Notes: generated from the letters alone by a model not told the origin. A stretch of 41,553 nt of DNA from EX4484-217-1 sp964496035 (GCA_964496035.1 CAZBXI010000009.1:1-41553); one strand, 5' to 3'; positions 23,786 through 32,957 are shown, counted from the stretch's first letter. Numbers and translations are program-made.

Positions 23786-24811
23786 TTAGCTTATACCCAT
23801 TATTGTACGCATTCTTCTTATTTCACGTTCTCTAATAGTTACTTGAGCTATTAGCGCTACTATGATGACTACTCCGTGGACAAGTCTAATCCAGAAACCT
23901 GTTACACCAACAGCTAATATGCCTGTTTCAATAAGTTCCAGTATTAGCCCGCCAATGAATGTTCCGAATATTGTACCTATACCCCCTGTTACTGGTGTTC
24001 CTCCTACTATGACTGAAGCTATTGACTTTAGAAGATATATTTCTCCTAAAGCAGGCCAGAATGTTGCCATTTCAAGGGTTACTAAGATACCTGCAAACGC
24101 TGCTATTACTCCATGTAGCATGTAAACGTATATTAGAACTTTATTAGTGTTAATACCTAGCATTTTTGCAGCTTCTCTATTATCGCCAGTGTAGTAAATA
24201 TATGCTCCAAACTTATGGAAGTTAAGGAAAATCCATAGTACTACGGCTATAATTACTGCCCAAATTATTTGCATGGGTATACTTCCTATTCTCCCGACAA
24301 GAGCTTGGTAAATTAGCACACCCCTGTATCTGCCTAGAGGAATGCTGAATCCTTCAGTTGCAACTAGAACTACTCCTCTCCATAGGAACATTGTACCTAT
24401 AGTTGCAATAAGTGAAGGTATTTTACATTTCGTTATCAGAAATCCGTTAAGCATACCGGCTACGAGACCTGCTAATAGGGCTAAGATAATACCTAGGGGG
24501 CTTGGTCCAAGAGCACGCCAGGTTACGGCTAGTATCCATCCACCTAAAGCCATCACTGAAGGGAAGGATAGATCTATCTCTCCAGAAATAATGACGTATG
24601 TTAGGCTTAAAGCAGGTATTATTGTGAAAGGAGCTACGGATGTAATAGCTGCATAGGTTGCAGGGTCGCTGAATCCTTCAGGGTTCATTGTGAAGAATAT
24701 TAGCCAGAGCAGTAGGAAAATCATGGATATTGCTACTTGTAGTTTGTACTTATTAAACGTGCTAGCTATCATGTTACCTAAGCTTTTTGATGTAGGATTT
24801 TTTCTCTTCAT
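23786..24811 (-). CDS. CUT2-type sugar ABC transporter permease
   Basis: A 341-residue integral membrane protein of the RbsC/XylH type (BPD_transp_2): the first membrane segment is LQVAISMIFLLLWLIFFTM, followed by about eight more, with GEIDLSFPSVMALGGWILAV and IGTMFLWRGVVLVATEG as family landmarks and SVIVGGTPVTGGIGTIFGTFIGGLILELIETG split over later helices. It imports a monosaccharide together with the binding protein and ATPase encoded upstream. It starts 19 bases after the ATPase stop. Confidence 0.93.
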   Translation of the reverse strand: MKRKNPTSKSLGNMIASTFNKYKLQVAISMIFLLLWLIFFTMNPEGFSDPATYAAITSVAPFTIIPALSLTYVIISGEIDLSFPSVMALGGWILAVTWRALGPSPLGIILALLAGLVAGMLNGFLITKCKIPSLIATIGTMFLWRGVVLVATEGFSIPLGRYRGVLIYQALVGRIGSIPMQIIWAVIIAVVLWIFLNFHKFGAYIYYTGDNREAAKMLGINTNKVLIYVYMLHGVIAAFAGILVTLEMATFWPALGEIYLLKSIASVIVGGTPVTGGIGTIFGTFIGGLILELIETGILAVGVTGFWIRLVHGVVIIVALIAQVTIREREIRRMRTIMGIS

Positions 24812-24830
24812 ATTGCATTCCTACGCTAAC

Positions 24831-25191
24831 TTACTCTTGACCACTACGTATTAGGTTTATCTTTTCATATTCTACGGGTATTTTGCCTGTTCTAGCTATA
24901 GAAACCATTATGTGAGATAAGTCCTCNNNNNNNNNNNNNNNNNNNNNNNNNNNNNNNNNNNNNNNNNNNNNNNNNNNNNNNNNNNNNNNNNNNNNNNNNN
25001 NNNNNNNNNNNNNNNNNNNNNNNNNNGCCTGCTATTATTTTAACTAAGGTTGATTTACCAGCACCGTTATCTCCAACAAGGCCTACAATCTCGTTATTTC
25101 TAACTTTGAAATTCACTCCTTTAAGAGCAATAACGTCTCCAAATCTTTTTACAAGATTTTTCGTTTCAACAATATACTTAAAGCCGCTCAT
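24831..25191 (-). CDS. CUT2-type sugar ABC transporter ATPase, interrupted by assembly gap
   Basis: Two parts of one gene are seen on either side of a run of Ns. The N-terminal part (25191 down to 25027) has LVKRFGDVIALKGVNFKV and Walker A GDNGAGKSTLVKIIAG. The C-terminal part (24926 down to 24831) reads LSHIMVSIARTGKIPVEYEK and ends at TAA 24831-24833, in a frame that does not match the first part across 100 Ns, so the gap length is not real. The signature and Walker B lie in the gap. The size is likely about 250 residues as in FrcA-like single-domain ATPases, but a second ABC domain cannot be excluded. Confidence 0.88.
24927..25026. other. Assembly gap (100 N)
   Basis: A run of exactly 100 Ns marks a scaffold join of unknown length inside the sugar transporter ATPase gene. 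Reading frames crossing it have no meaning. Confidence 1.
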
Positions 25192-25291
25192 TAGGTAATT
25201 AACCTCCTTCCTACTTTCAGCTCCCGTTAGTATGGTTATAGTAGAAGTTTAAAAAGGTATTTAAGTTAAAAAATAGATTTTATTATTGCTT

Positions 25292-26308
25292 TTACCTATA
25301 ACCTGCTTCGACTAGGTCTTTGACCCACTTAACTTCTTCAGGCCCAATTACTGCTCCGCCTGTATCAATGTATAGTCCGGCGAAGCCATATTTCTTGCTT
25401 AGGAACAGGTTAAGTACTGTTAGGAAGCCCTGTAGGTATGGTTGCTGATCGATAACTAATTGCACGTAGCCTTCTTCTAAACCTTTAACTGAACCTGGTG
25501 TTAAGTCGAAGCCTATCACAATTATTTCTCCTGGTTTCTTACCTAGGGATTTCATGTAGTCTGCTGCGGCAGCTGTTGTACCTCCACCATCGAAACACAT
25601 CAGTACTACGTCCGGGTATTTAGCAAGGTATCCTGACACGTATGGTAGTCCTTCTGCTGGGCTACCGTAAACTTCTGGTGGGTGGGAAACTCTATCAACA
25701 ATGAGCCCTGCTTCTTTAAGAGCATCTTCTACGCCTACAGCTCTTAGAGCTCTTGCGGGTTGCTCCCAGCTTCCAGAGAATATTGCTGCTCTAGCTCCTG
25801 GTTTCAGCTTGTCAGCAAATCTTTTGAGTGCTTCTTTAGCTAGGGTATAGCCTGACATGTATAGGTTTTGTCCAACATATCCTGTGAACCAGTATTTCTC
25901 TCTTAACTCTGGAATGTCTACGTTGGCTAGCGTTACAAGTATACCTTTGTCAGCTGCTTCCTTAAATAGGGGTTCTAAGGCTTCAAGACCGGGATGGCCC
26001 ATAACTACGATGCCATCTGGGCTAGCAGCTATAGCTTTCTTAAACTCTGCAACCATCTTATCTGGATCCCACTTTGTATGCGCATAGACTAGCTTAATCC
26101 CTAGAAGTTCAGCAGCATCGGTAGCTCCCTTATATAGTCTTGCGTCGAAAGGATCTCCTGCCGCACCACCAATCCAGTATATGACCATACCCTCTCCAGG
26201 TTTAGGTGGCGGTGTAGGCACAGGTTTAGCGTAGTAACCTATTGCTCCAGCAATAATAGCAATAATAACTATGGCTGCAATGAAAATCGGAAGAGAAACC
26301 TTCTGCAC
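25292..26308 (-). CDS. Sugar-binding protein of CUT2-type ABC importer
   Basis: A 338-residue membrane-tethered periplasmic-binding-protein type I (RbsB-like). The N-terminal anchor LPIFIAAIVIIAIIAGAIGY is followed by a proline-rich linker (PVPTPPPKPGEG), as in archaeal binding proteins fixed to the membrane. The two-lobe domain includes WDPDKMVAEFKKAIAASPDG, VLMCFDGGGTTAAAADYMKS and VIDQQPYLQGFLTVLNLFLS, the hinge and ligand-binding region of this family. It captures a sugar outside the cell and delivers it to the permease. It starts at GTG. It is the first gene of the transporter set. Confidence 0.93.
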   Translation of the reverse strand: MQKVSLPIFIAAIVIIAIIAGAIGYYAKPVPTPPPKPGEGMVIYWIGGAAGDPFDARLYKGATDAAELLGIKLVYAHTKWDPDKMVAEFKKAIAASPDGIVVMGHPGLEALEPLFKEAADKGILVTLANVDIPELREKYWFTGYVGQNLYMSGYTLAKEALKRFADKLKPGARAAIFSGSWEQPARALRAVGVEDALKEAGLIVDRVSHPPEVYGSPAEGLPYVSGYLAKYPDVVLMCFDGGGTTAAAADYMKSLGKKPGEIIVIGFDLTPGSVKGLEEGYVQLVIDQQPYLQGFLTVLNLFLSKKYGFAGLYIDTGGAVIGPEEVKWVKDLVEAGYR

Positions 26309-26348
26309 TTTCTACACCATAGAGAACTTATTGGTAAGAGAGAATATT

Positions 26349-26373
26349 AACATTTCTATAATGTTTACGTAAA
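26349..26373 (-). promoter_or_regulatory. Paired inverted repeats, possible operator of sugar importer
   Basis: AACATT-TCTAT-AATGTT (26349-26365) is a perfect inverted repeat, and the overlapping TTTACGTAAA (26364-26373) is a perfect palindrome. Both lie 40-65 bases upstream of the binding protein start, where archaeal sugar regulators (for example of the TrmB type) act. Regulator and function are inferred. The rest of the 192-base gap shows no gene. Confidence 0.35.
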
Positions 26374-26500
26374 TACTATACATGAATATACGAGAGATCC
26401 CATTTCCGCGCAAATCACTGCTCAACATTCTCTTTTTTAAATGTATTACGCTAAAAATGGTGGGTGTAGGGTTTTTGAGTTTTAAAAGATTGTTTAAATG

Positions 26501-27850
26501 TTAAATTAGTGTAAACTCTATTTCTATAAGTTCTGATAGTAGCCTAAGCTCTTTAACATAGTTACCATACGTCATTACTACATGATGGCTGAAAGCATCT
26601 TTACTTACTTTCTTAGCGTTATCTACCTTTACTCCTATGGAAACTCTACAATGTGTTGTATCTTCTGTCCAAACCACCTTCCCTGTAGTTACCCATACCT
26701 TATCCATATCCCAGTGCATGCCTACGAGAGTTACTGGTAATTCCTCTATAAGCTCTGCATATGGTGTAACACCTTTGGCTGTTGCATGATAGTCGCGTAG
26801 AGCAATTTTACACGCTGGGCAAGCGAGTGATGGAGGTAAGACATCATGGTTAACTACGACAATGTTATTTTCTATATCCATATGCGTAGCATTCTCATTA
26901 AGATTACCCATTAAGACGGGCTTGCTTGAAACTCCCATTAACATAGCCATAGCAAATAATGCTGGCAAGTCTGCTTCGCAACCGCAAGGAATACCTTCAT
27001 CTATTAGTAGTGAATATGCTAAGCATGGTACATACTCTATTTCAGGTAATGCAGCACAGTCTACAGTAATGGCATTAGCGTTATGTTTTCTAAGCATATT
27101 TTTCAAGGCCTTATATGTTTTCGCATAAATGTGCAATGTTTTTTCCCTATTATCCCTAATAATAAATCGTTCTTTCCATTCCTTAACTACGTCCTCTACC
27201 TTTTCGTCGCTTATTTCCTCTATTTCTTTTAAGTAATCTTCTAACGTTAACTTAATGAATTCCACACCAAAGCGTTTATTTAGGTACTCTAAACTTATTT
27301 GAGACCCTACTGCAACGCTATGTGATGGAAAATCTCCTATGTACAATACTTTCATTGTCTTAATGAATCGATGCCCTCTAAGAGCCTTTATTAGTGAGAG
27401 CACTTCATCAGCGCCCATGGTGAAATATCTTTTCGCTTTTGAATACTTGTTAAATCTTAGCTTCGATATTCTCCCATGAATTGAGTAGCCCCAATTATCC
27501 CATTCAACAAGTAGCGGTTTATTTAGCAGCACGAGTTTTTCAAGGATGTTGTTTTCAGCAAACCAGTCTTCACTATCTCCTATAAGTATTGCATCCACGT
27601 CTTCCGGTATTTTCACTACATCCTCAACTTTCCTAATTTCGATAGGTTCCAATACTTCAACAAGGCCTTTCCTCTTTAAAGCATCTAAACTAACGTCTTC
27701 TGGAGGAATTTCTTTACTCCTTAATACATCTCTAGGCTTCTTTGGACCTTTAACCCATGCTGTCTTAGCTAAAGGTGTTTCATCAGAATCCCATATTTCA
27801 AGAGCTTTCTTCATTCTTATGGGCTGAATTTTAACTTTAACCTTCCTCAT
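26501..27850 (-). CDS. L-fucose/D-arabinose isomerase-like protein
   Basis: A 449-residue protein of the FucI/COG2407 superfamily. The conserved part is the C-terminal half: ITVDCAALPEIEYVPCLAYS, IPCGCEADLPALFAM (metal Glu in CEAD), MGNLNENATHMDIENNIVV and VNHDVLPPSLACPA (His of the metal site). At the place of the second metal aspartate the sequence reads NLNEN, so the metal site may differ. Such enzymes interconvert aldoses and ketoses using Mn2+. It follows its paralogue with two bases between and precedes the sugar transporter genes, so it belongs to the same catabolic unit. Confidence 0.82.
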   Translation of the reverse strand: MRKVKVKIQPIRMKKALEIWDSDETPLAKTAWVKGPKKPRDVLRSKEIPPEDVSLDALKRKGLVEVLEPIEIRKVEDVVKIPEDVDAILIGDSEDWFAENNILEKLVLLNKPLLVEWDNWGYSIHGRISKLRFNKYSKAKRYFTMGADEVLSLIKALRGHRFIKTMKVLYIGDFPSHSVAVGSQISLEYLNKRFGVEFIKLTLEDYLKEIEEISDEKVEDVVKEWKERFIIRDNREKTLHIYAKTYKALKNMLRKHNANAITVDCAALPEIEYVPCLAYSLLIDEGIPCGCEADLPALFAMAMLMGVSSKPVLMGNLNENATHMDIENNIVVVNHDVLPPSLACPACKIALRDYHATAKGVTPYAELIEELPVTLVGMHWDMDKVWVTTGKVVWTEDTTHCRVSIGVKVDNAKKVSKDAFSHHVVMTYGNYVKELRLLSELIEIEFTLI

Positions 27851-27852
27851 AG

Positions 27853-29217
27853 TTAGAACACCATTTTATCTTCTTCAAGAACCCTTAGCTTTAGGAGTGT
27901 TGCTAATTCCCTAAATTCTTCTCTCCAATCACCATAAAATATTACTCTATGCCATCCTGATCTACGTAGCCAATTTTCAGCTAATGCTTTAACATTTGTT
28001 TTGCCAATGAGTTTTACTGAGCAAGCATAGTTTGAGAATTCTATGGAAGTTATTTCAGCAGTATGTATTATCAGAACCCTATCCTCAGGAGCTAGTCCAA
28101 CAGCAGTTACTGTTTCGTTTACTGGAAGTTTAACATGTATTGAGGCTTTCTTTAAACCTAAATGAGCCGGCGTAATAACATATGGGTATTTTCCTTTCCC
28201 TAAAGGCTCTAAGGGGGCGTAACAGTGATAATATATGACTTCGTCGCGTAAACTGTCCACAGCAACATCAACTATGAAGCCTGGTCTTCCAGTTAAATAT
28301 TTGCCTGCAATAATTAACACCGCAGAATATGGATCGGCCTCGCAAACAGGGATTATGTTATCGTTCCATAATTCCATATATCCTAAGCATGGCCAAGCAT
28401 CTAATATCCCAGTATTTCTCAGTACAATACAGTCTACTGCTATAGTATTTGCTCTATAGTCTTTTGCCGCTTTCCTCATGGCCAAATAAAGTTTTGCCGA
28501 TTTAACAATTTCCTCGATATCTGTTTCAAGGTTTTTCTCAGCTTCTCTAATCCACTTGTCAGCTATTGTTTTAGCTTCACCGTCGCTTACCGTTTCATAA
28601 TACTTCTTAACGAACTCTTTGGCATCTAAAATTATAGGTGTAGTTCCGGCGATTGTTTCTACACTTTTCAATGAGGAGTACAAGTCTATGCTAAGAGGGT
28701 ACTCTAGTTTTAACAAGTATTTCTCGCTAGGGCTAACTATGAACAAGATTCTAGAGTTCTTTAAACCATGAATTGTTCTAAGCAGATTGATTTTCTTCAG
28801 TACTTCCTCGCTAGAAACGTCTCTAGTTACTTCACCGATTACAGGTATATCGTAAGTTTTTGCTTCTGAGTATTCTAATAGGAAGTCCCCTGAACCACCG
28901 TAGGATTCAGCAATCATTATAACTGGTTTATAGCTGTAAAGTATGGGCCTAACTAGGCCTGTTATACAATTTAAGATGAAGACTACGTAGCCTGTACTTC
29001 CTGCTTCTTTTTCAAGAAACTTTTTAACGTCTTCAGAATCTCTTATGTCATGTATTGAAAATTCTATTTCCGGATACATCTCCTTAAGTTTTCTTACAAC
29101 TCTCTCCTTTATTTCGCTGAACCATTTTTCAGATGCTGGCGGACCTCCTATAGCTCCTAATGGTGGGATGATGAAGGCAACTCCTATTTTAGCCTTGTTA
29201 GATAAGAATTCCCCCAT
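27853..29217 (-). CDS. L-fucose/D-arabinose isomerase-like protein, paralogue
   Basis: A 454-residue protein. The start at ATG 29215-29217 is fixed by a perfect GGTGATC three bases upstream; the longer frame from TTG would swallow that site. N-terminal motifs IGVAFIIPPLGAIGGPP and the central AESYGGSGDFLLEYSEAKTY are FucI-like. The metal-site region has IPVCEADPYSAVLII (Glu), a VDVAVDSL segment (candidate Asp) and VIYYHCYAPL (His). It is the more conserved of the two adjacent isomerase-like proteins; they may form a hetero-oligomer or act on successive sugars. Substrate not determined. Confidence 0.83.
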   Translation of the reverse strand: MGEFLSNKAKIGVAFIIPPLGAIGGPPASEKWFSEIKERVVRKLKEMYPEIEFSIHDIRDSEDVKKFLEKEAGSTGYVVFILNCITGLVRPILYSYKPVIMIAESYGGSGDFLLEYSEAKTYDIPVIGEVTRDVSSEEVLKKINLLRTIHGLKNSRILFIVSPSEKYLLKLEYPLSIDLYSSLKSVETIAGTTPIILDAKEFVKKYYETVSDGEAKTIADKWIREAEKNLETDIEEIVKSAKLYLAMRKAAKDYRANTIAVDCIVLRNTGILDAWPCLGYMELWNDNIIPVCEADPYSAVLIIAGKYLTGRPGFIVDVAVDSLRDEVIYYHCYAPLEPLGKGKYPYVITPAHLGLKKASIHVKLPVNETVTAVGLAPEDRVLIIHTAEITSIEFSNYACSVKLIGKTNVKALAENWLRRSGWHRVIFYGDWREEFRELATLLKLRVLEEDKMVF

Positions 29218-29220
29218 AAG

Positions 29221-29227
29221 GATCACC
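29221..29227 (-). promoter_or_regulatory. Shine-Dalgarno site deciding start of isomerase-like gene
   Basis: GGTGATC is a full match to the archaeal anti-SD complement and lies three bases before ATG 29217. Confidence 0.7.
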
Positions 29228-29318
29228 AATTGTAAAAGATACCTTAAGAATTAAATAAGTCTTCTCAAGGTGAATATTTAGGATAACTATTGGACCGGTA
29301 TTGTGGTGTGTGATTGTA

Positions 29319-30341
29319 ATGGGGTATGTTAAAGTTCATGAAATTAGATGGAACCCCCTTATTAGGCAATGGGTTATAGTTGCAGGACATAGAGGACGTA
29401 GACCCTGGAGGCCCGAAGAAAAAGGCTTGCTATGCCCGTTTTGTCCTGGAGCACCGGAAACTAAGGACTTAGGTTCATGGGATGTAATAGTTCTTCCAAA
29501 CAAGTTTCCTGCTTTATCTCTTGAAACACCTAAGCCTTCTCATCCCGCTGTTGGTCTTTTCAAAGCTAGAAAAGCTACTGGAATATGTGAGGTTATTGTT
29601 GAAACCCCTGTACATGAGGGAGATCTCTGCGATATTGAGTTAGAACATATGAAGAAGGTAGTAGAGGTTTTTTCTAAGGAATACGCTAAGCTGGGATCTT
29701 TAAGCTACATCAAGTATGTTGCTGAGTTCAGGAATAAGGGGAAAGAAATAGGAGTTTCACTAACTCACCCACACTCGCAAATATATGCACTACCCTTTAT
29801 TCCTCCGCGGATAAAATGCGAATTAAAGTCCTTTAAAAAATACTTTAAAAAGAAAAAGAAATGTCTTCTATGCGGTATTATAGATTTAGAGAAGAAAGAA
29901 GGCGAGAGAATAATATACGAAAATCGTTCTTTCATAGCCTTACTGCCATACTTCGCCATGTGGCCCTATGAAATCCACGTTTATCCTAAAAGACATGTAC
30001 AATCTTTACTAGACCTATCTGATGAGGAGAAACTTCACTTGGCTGACATGTTGAGAGTTATAACAGCTACTTACAATATGTTATTCGATAGAGATTTACC
30101 GTACATGATGGTCTTCCATCAGAAACCCACTGACAATAAAGATTACAGTTACTACCATATGCATATTGAATTTTACCAACCATATAGGGATAGGGATAAG
30201 CTGAAATATGCTGCAGGTATTGAGTGGGGTTTCTGGATTTTCACATATGATGGTGTACCTGAGAGAAAAGCCTACGAGCTAAGAGAAGCTTGCAGAAAAG
30301 CCTTAGGAAAAATAGGTAGGTATTTAGGAAAAATCCCTTAA
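29319..30341 (+). CDS. galT: Galactose-1-phosphate uridylyltransferase
   Basis: A 340-residue protein from ATG 29319 (GTGAT upstream; the frame opens six codons earlier). N-terminal IRWNPLIRQWVIVAGHRGRR, zinc-type CPFC, and the active site SLTHPHSQIYALP (HPHSQ, nucleophilic His) are those of GalT; later CLLCG gives a second metal cysteine pair and YEIHVYPKRH and HMHIEFYQP are the C-terminal HIT-like motifs. It transfers UMP between UDP-glucose and galactose-1-phosphate in the Leloir pathway. It is divergent from the isomerase genes and followed by the kinase gene. Confidence 0.94.
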   Translation: MGYVKVHEIRWNPLIRQWVIVAGHRGRRPWRPEEKGLLCPFCPGAPETKDLGSWDVIVLPNKFPALSLETPKPSHPAVGLFKARKATGICEVIVETPVHEGDLCDIELEHMKKVVEVFSKEYAKLGSLSYIKYVAEFRNKGKEIGVSLTHPHSQIYALPFIPPRIKCELKSFKKYFKKKKKCLLCGIIDLEKKEGERIIYENRSFIALLPYFAMWPYEIHVYPKRHVQSLLDLSDEEKLHLADMLRVITATYNMLFDRDLPYMMVFHQKPTDNKDYSYYHMHIEFYQPYRDRDKLKYAAGIEWGFWIFTYDGVPERKAYELREACRKALGKIGRYLGKIP

Positions 30342-30378
30342 GCTAAGGTAGCATTTTAAATTTAGGGGTTATTAGGAC

Positions 30379-31659
30379 TTGGTCTCGATAATAATTAATG
30401 ATCTTACTAAGGAGTTTAAGGAAGAATATGGTCAAAATCCACGTTTAATAGTGTCTTCTCCAGGAAGACTTGATTTCCTAAATACTCACCAAGATTACAA
30501 AGGCTTACCTGTAGTTTCCATAGGTGTTAATTTAAGGTCATATACTGCCATAGCTGAGAGAGCTGATGACTATTGTTACGTCCTATCAGTGAACATGAAG
30601 AGAGAAAGAGTAGAGTACAGAGATGTTTTCAAGCTTACTGAACTTGAACTACGTAGCGGGAAATGGTTTGGAAACTATTTACGTGCTGCAGTAAAGTCAC
30701 TTATTGAGCAAGGGTATAAGGTTAAAGGTTTCAATGCTGCAATACTTAGCGAAGTTCCTATAGGTGGCGGGCTAGGTAGTAGTGCTGCTTTTACCGTCTC
30801 GTTTCTCGGGGCATTAAATGAAATCTTCAGCTTAAATCTGAGTAGAAAGGAAATAGCTGAAGTAGCTTACCATGCGGAACATGACATTATGGGAATACCT
30901 TGCGGAAGACTTGACCAATATGGATCAGTTTTTGGCAGTGTAATAAAAATAGAAACCAGACCACCATACAATGTTGAGGAATTACCTTTTAAACAGGGAG
31001 TTTTCGTAGTGTTAGATTCAGGTATAAAACATAGTACAGCTGAAATACATCCCAGAAGACAGGCTGATATAAATTACGGGTTAGAATTACTCTTAGAAAT
31101 GCCTGATCTACCTAGTAGTTTAAGGGAGAAACTTGGAAGAAAATACTATGAACCTAAGTGGGAGGAGTTAAGTGAAGAACAAATACTCCCCTACATTGAA
31201 AGACTGCCTGAAAAACCTAGGAATAGAATATTGTTTACTATAAGAGAGCATAAATCTACTGAATTAGCTCTTGAAATTATGAAAGGAAAAATACCAAGTA
31301 TTGAGACCATGGTGCGAATACTCGGTGAAGAATGGAGGGAAGACTTAGAAAGATCCGTGAAACATCATAATCCATTGCTGGCGTTAATAGGTACTATTAT
31401 GAATCAGCAGCATGCTCTGCTAAGGGACTTATATGATCTAAGTCTACCAGAACTTGAGAAAATAAGGGATTCAGCATTAGAAGCAGGAGCTCTAGGCGTA
31501 AAAATTTCAGGTGCAGGTCTTGGGGGATCATTAATAGCACTAGTAGAAAATGTTAATGCGGCTAAAAGAGTTTTAGACAAAGGCATCGGTGCTGGAGCTA
31601 AGAGAGGATGGATAGTGAGAATAGATGTTGGCCTAAAAAGAGAATTACTTCAGTTTTAA
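30379..31659 (+). CDS. Galactokinase-like GHMP sugar kinase
   Basis: A 426-residue GHMP kinase starting at TTG. Motif 1 is SPGRLDFLNTHQDYKGLPVV (27-46), where classical galactokinases have GRVNLIGEHTDY: the sugar-contacting Glu is Thr36, while His37 and Asp39 are kept. The ATP loop is IGGGLGSSAAF, and the C-terminal motif 3 is KISGAGLGGSLIAL. The next gene cluster has galE and the preceding gene is galT, so galactose is the likely substrate, but the changed motif, known to me from crenarchaeal homologues, leaves room for another sugar. Overlaps the cupin gene on the other strand by 15 bases. Confidence 0.85.
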   Translation: MVSIIINDLTKEFKEEYGQNPRLIVSSPGRLDFLNTHQDYKGLPVVSIGVNLRSYTAIAERADDYCYVLSVNMKRERVEYRDVFKLTELELRSGKWFGNYLRAAVKSLIEQGYKVKGFNAAILSEVPIGGGLGSSAAFTVSFLGALNEIFSLNLSRKEIAEVAYHAEHDIMGIPCGRLDQYGSVFGSVIKIETRPPYNVEELPFKQGVFVVLDSGIKHSTAEIHPRRQADINYGLELLLEMPDLPSSLREKLGRKYYEPKWEELSEEQILPYIERLPEKPRNRILFTIREHKSTELALEIMKGKIPSIETMVRILGEEWREDLERSVKHHNPLLALIGTIMNQQHALLRDLYDLSLPELEKIRDSALEAGALGVKISGAGLGGSLIALVENVNAAKRVLDKGIGAGAKRGWIVRIDVGLKRELLQF

Positions 31660-31986
31660 AAACTCTGTCTTAATATCAGTTTTTTCAATAACGAGAGCTG
31701 CCCCTTTGACCCCCTTGGGTCTGTAAGCGTTATGCCATTCATTAACAATGTAAATGGTGTTTTTCTCCATAGGTACTTCTATAATTTCTTTACCATCCTC
31801 GCTTAGAACAAGCACGATAGATCCTCCAACAAGGTAAAATAGCTCAGGTCCATCATGTTTCTCAAGCCACGCGATCTGTTCTCTCGAAGTAAACTCAGGA
31901 ACATATATGCCACACTGCCATCTATTATTATCCTTAAAAACTACTTCCCATCTCCGTTTAGGCCTAATAGGAATTTTAGTAACCAT
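31645..31986 (-). CDS. Cupin domain protein
   Basis: A 113-residue single cupin. The beta-barrel motifs are HDGPELFYLVGGSIVLVL and the second motif YIVNEWHNAYRPKG, giving two candidate metal histidines and a glutamate, fewer than in a full cupin site. It lies 11 bases downstream of galE on the same strand and converges with the kinase gene. It may be a sugar or sugar-phosphate epimerase/isomerase or a sensor domain; the substrate is not known. Placement in the galactose cluster is the only clue. Confidence 0.85.
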   Translation of the reverse strand: MVTKIPIRPKRRWEVVFKDNNRWQCGIYVPEFTSREQIAWLEKHDGPELFYLVGGSIVLVLSEDGKEIIEVPMEKNTIYIVNEWHNAYRPKGVKGAALVIEKTDIKTEFLKLK

Positions 31987-31997
31987 GATTAGGCACC

Positions 31998-32957
31998 TTA
32001 ATTTTTCATTGAAAGCTCGTGTGCTAGAGCTTCTGCTGTTAACCTAATAGCTTCTCTACTTGAATATTTAGGTTTCCACCCTAGCCTCTTAATCTTCTCA
32101 ATACTTAGCAGCATAAATTTAACATCGCCTGGCCAACCCCTACCATCAGGTGTTCCACCAGTAAAAACTATTTTAGGTTTAAGCCCTAGAACCGAGGAAA
32201 CTATTTGAGCAATCTCACTAACGGTAACCCAGTCTTCATTACCTACATTATATGCTTCAAAATTCTCCTTTAGCTTGTCAGTTATAAGTAATGTTGCTTC
32301 AATAGCATCGCTTATGTACAGGTAGCTTTTCCTTTGAGTACCATCGCCAAGTACTTCGAGAACATTGGGATCCCTCTTAAGCTTCATAATGAAATCGTAA
32401 ATTACGCCATGCCTAAGCCTAGGACCAACAATATTAGCGTATCTCACGGCTGCAGCTTTAAAACCATACAGGTAAGCGTATGAACATATTAGGACTTCGC
32501 ATGCGGCCTTGGAGGCTCCGTAAACGCTTATGGGTTTCAAAACATGTTCCTCAGGTGTAGGGAAGACTTCAGCATCCCCATATACCGTACTTGAACTTGC
32601 AAAAATGAATTTCTTAACACTGCCTTCTTGCCTACAAGCTTCTAATAAGTTAAACGTTACTAAAACATTTTCGTTAAAATGAATTTTAGGCTCAGTTACG
32701 CTAACCCTAACTTCAGGGTTCGCAGCTAGATGGAAAACAATCTTAACATCTTCAACAGCCTTCTTACATACCTCCCTATCTTTCAAATCTCCTTTGATAA
32801 ACTCAAAACATGATTTGCCAAAATGTTGCTTTAAATTTTCAGTGAAACCGCTACTGAGATTGTCTACAACACAAACTTCGTATCCTAGTTTTAGTAGACT
32901 GTCTACTAGGTGACTACCTATAAAACCTGCTCCACCAGTCACTAGAACTTTAACCAT
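31998..32957 (-). CDS. galE: UDP-glucose 4-epimerase family protein
   Basis: A 319-residue short-chain epimerase/dehydratase. The NAD site is VTGGAGFIGSHLVDSLL, followed by FHLAANPEVRVS, the catalytic SSSTVYG and YGASKAACEVL (YxxxK), and the substrate region GDGTQRKSYLYISDAIEA. It interconverts UDP-galactose and UDP-glucose, closing the Leloir pathway with galT and the galactokinase-like gene. Related epimerases of the same fold (UDP-GlcNAc, UDP-GalA) cannot be told apart by eye, but context favours GalE. Confidence 0.88.
   Translation of the reverse strand: MVKVLVTGGAGFIGSHLVDSLLKLGYEVCVVDNLSSGFTENLKQHFGKSCFEFIKGDLKDREVCKKAVEDVKIVFHLAANPEVRVSVTEPKIHFNENVLVTFNLLEACRQEGSVKKFIFASSSTVYGDAEVFPTPEEHVLKPISVYGASKAACEVLICSYAYLYGFKAAAVRYANIVGPRLRHGVIYDFIMKLKRDPNVLEVLGDGTQRKSYLYISDAIEATLLITDKLKENFEAYNVGNEDWVTVSEIAQIVSSVLGLKPKIVFTGGTPDGRGWPGDVKFMLLSIEKIKRLGWKPKYSSREAIRLTAEALAHELSMKN

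Noticed and set aside
24892..25191. Continuous 99-codon frame across the N run
   Set aside because: The frame continues only because Ns cannot create stops; the residues after the gap are out of frame with the true C-terminus.
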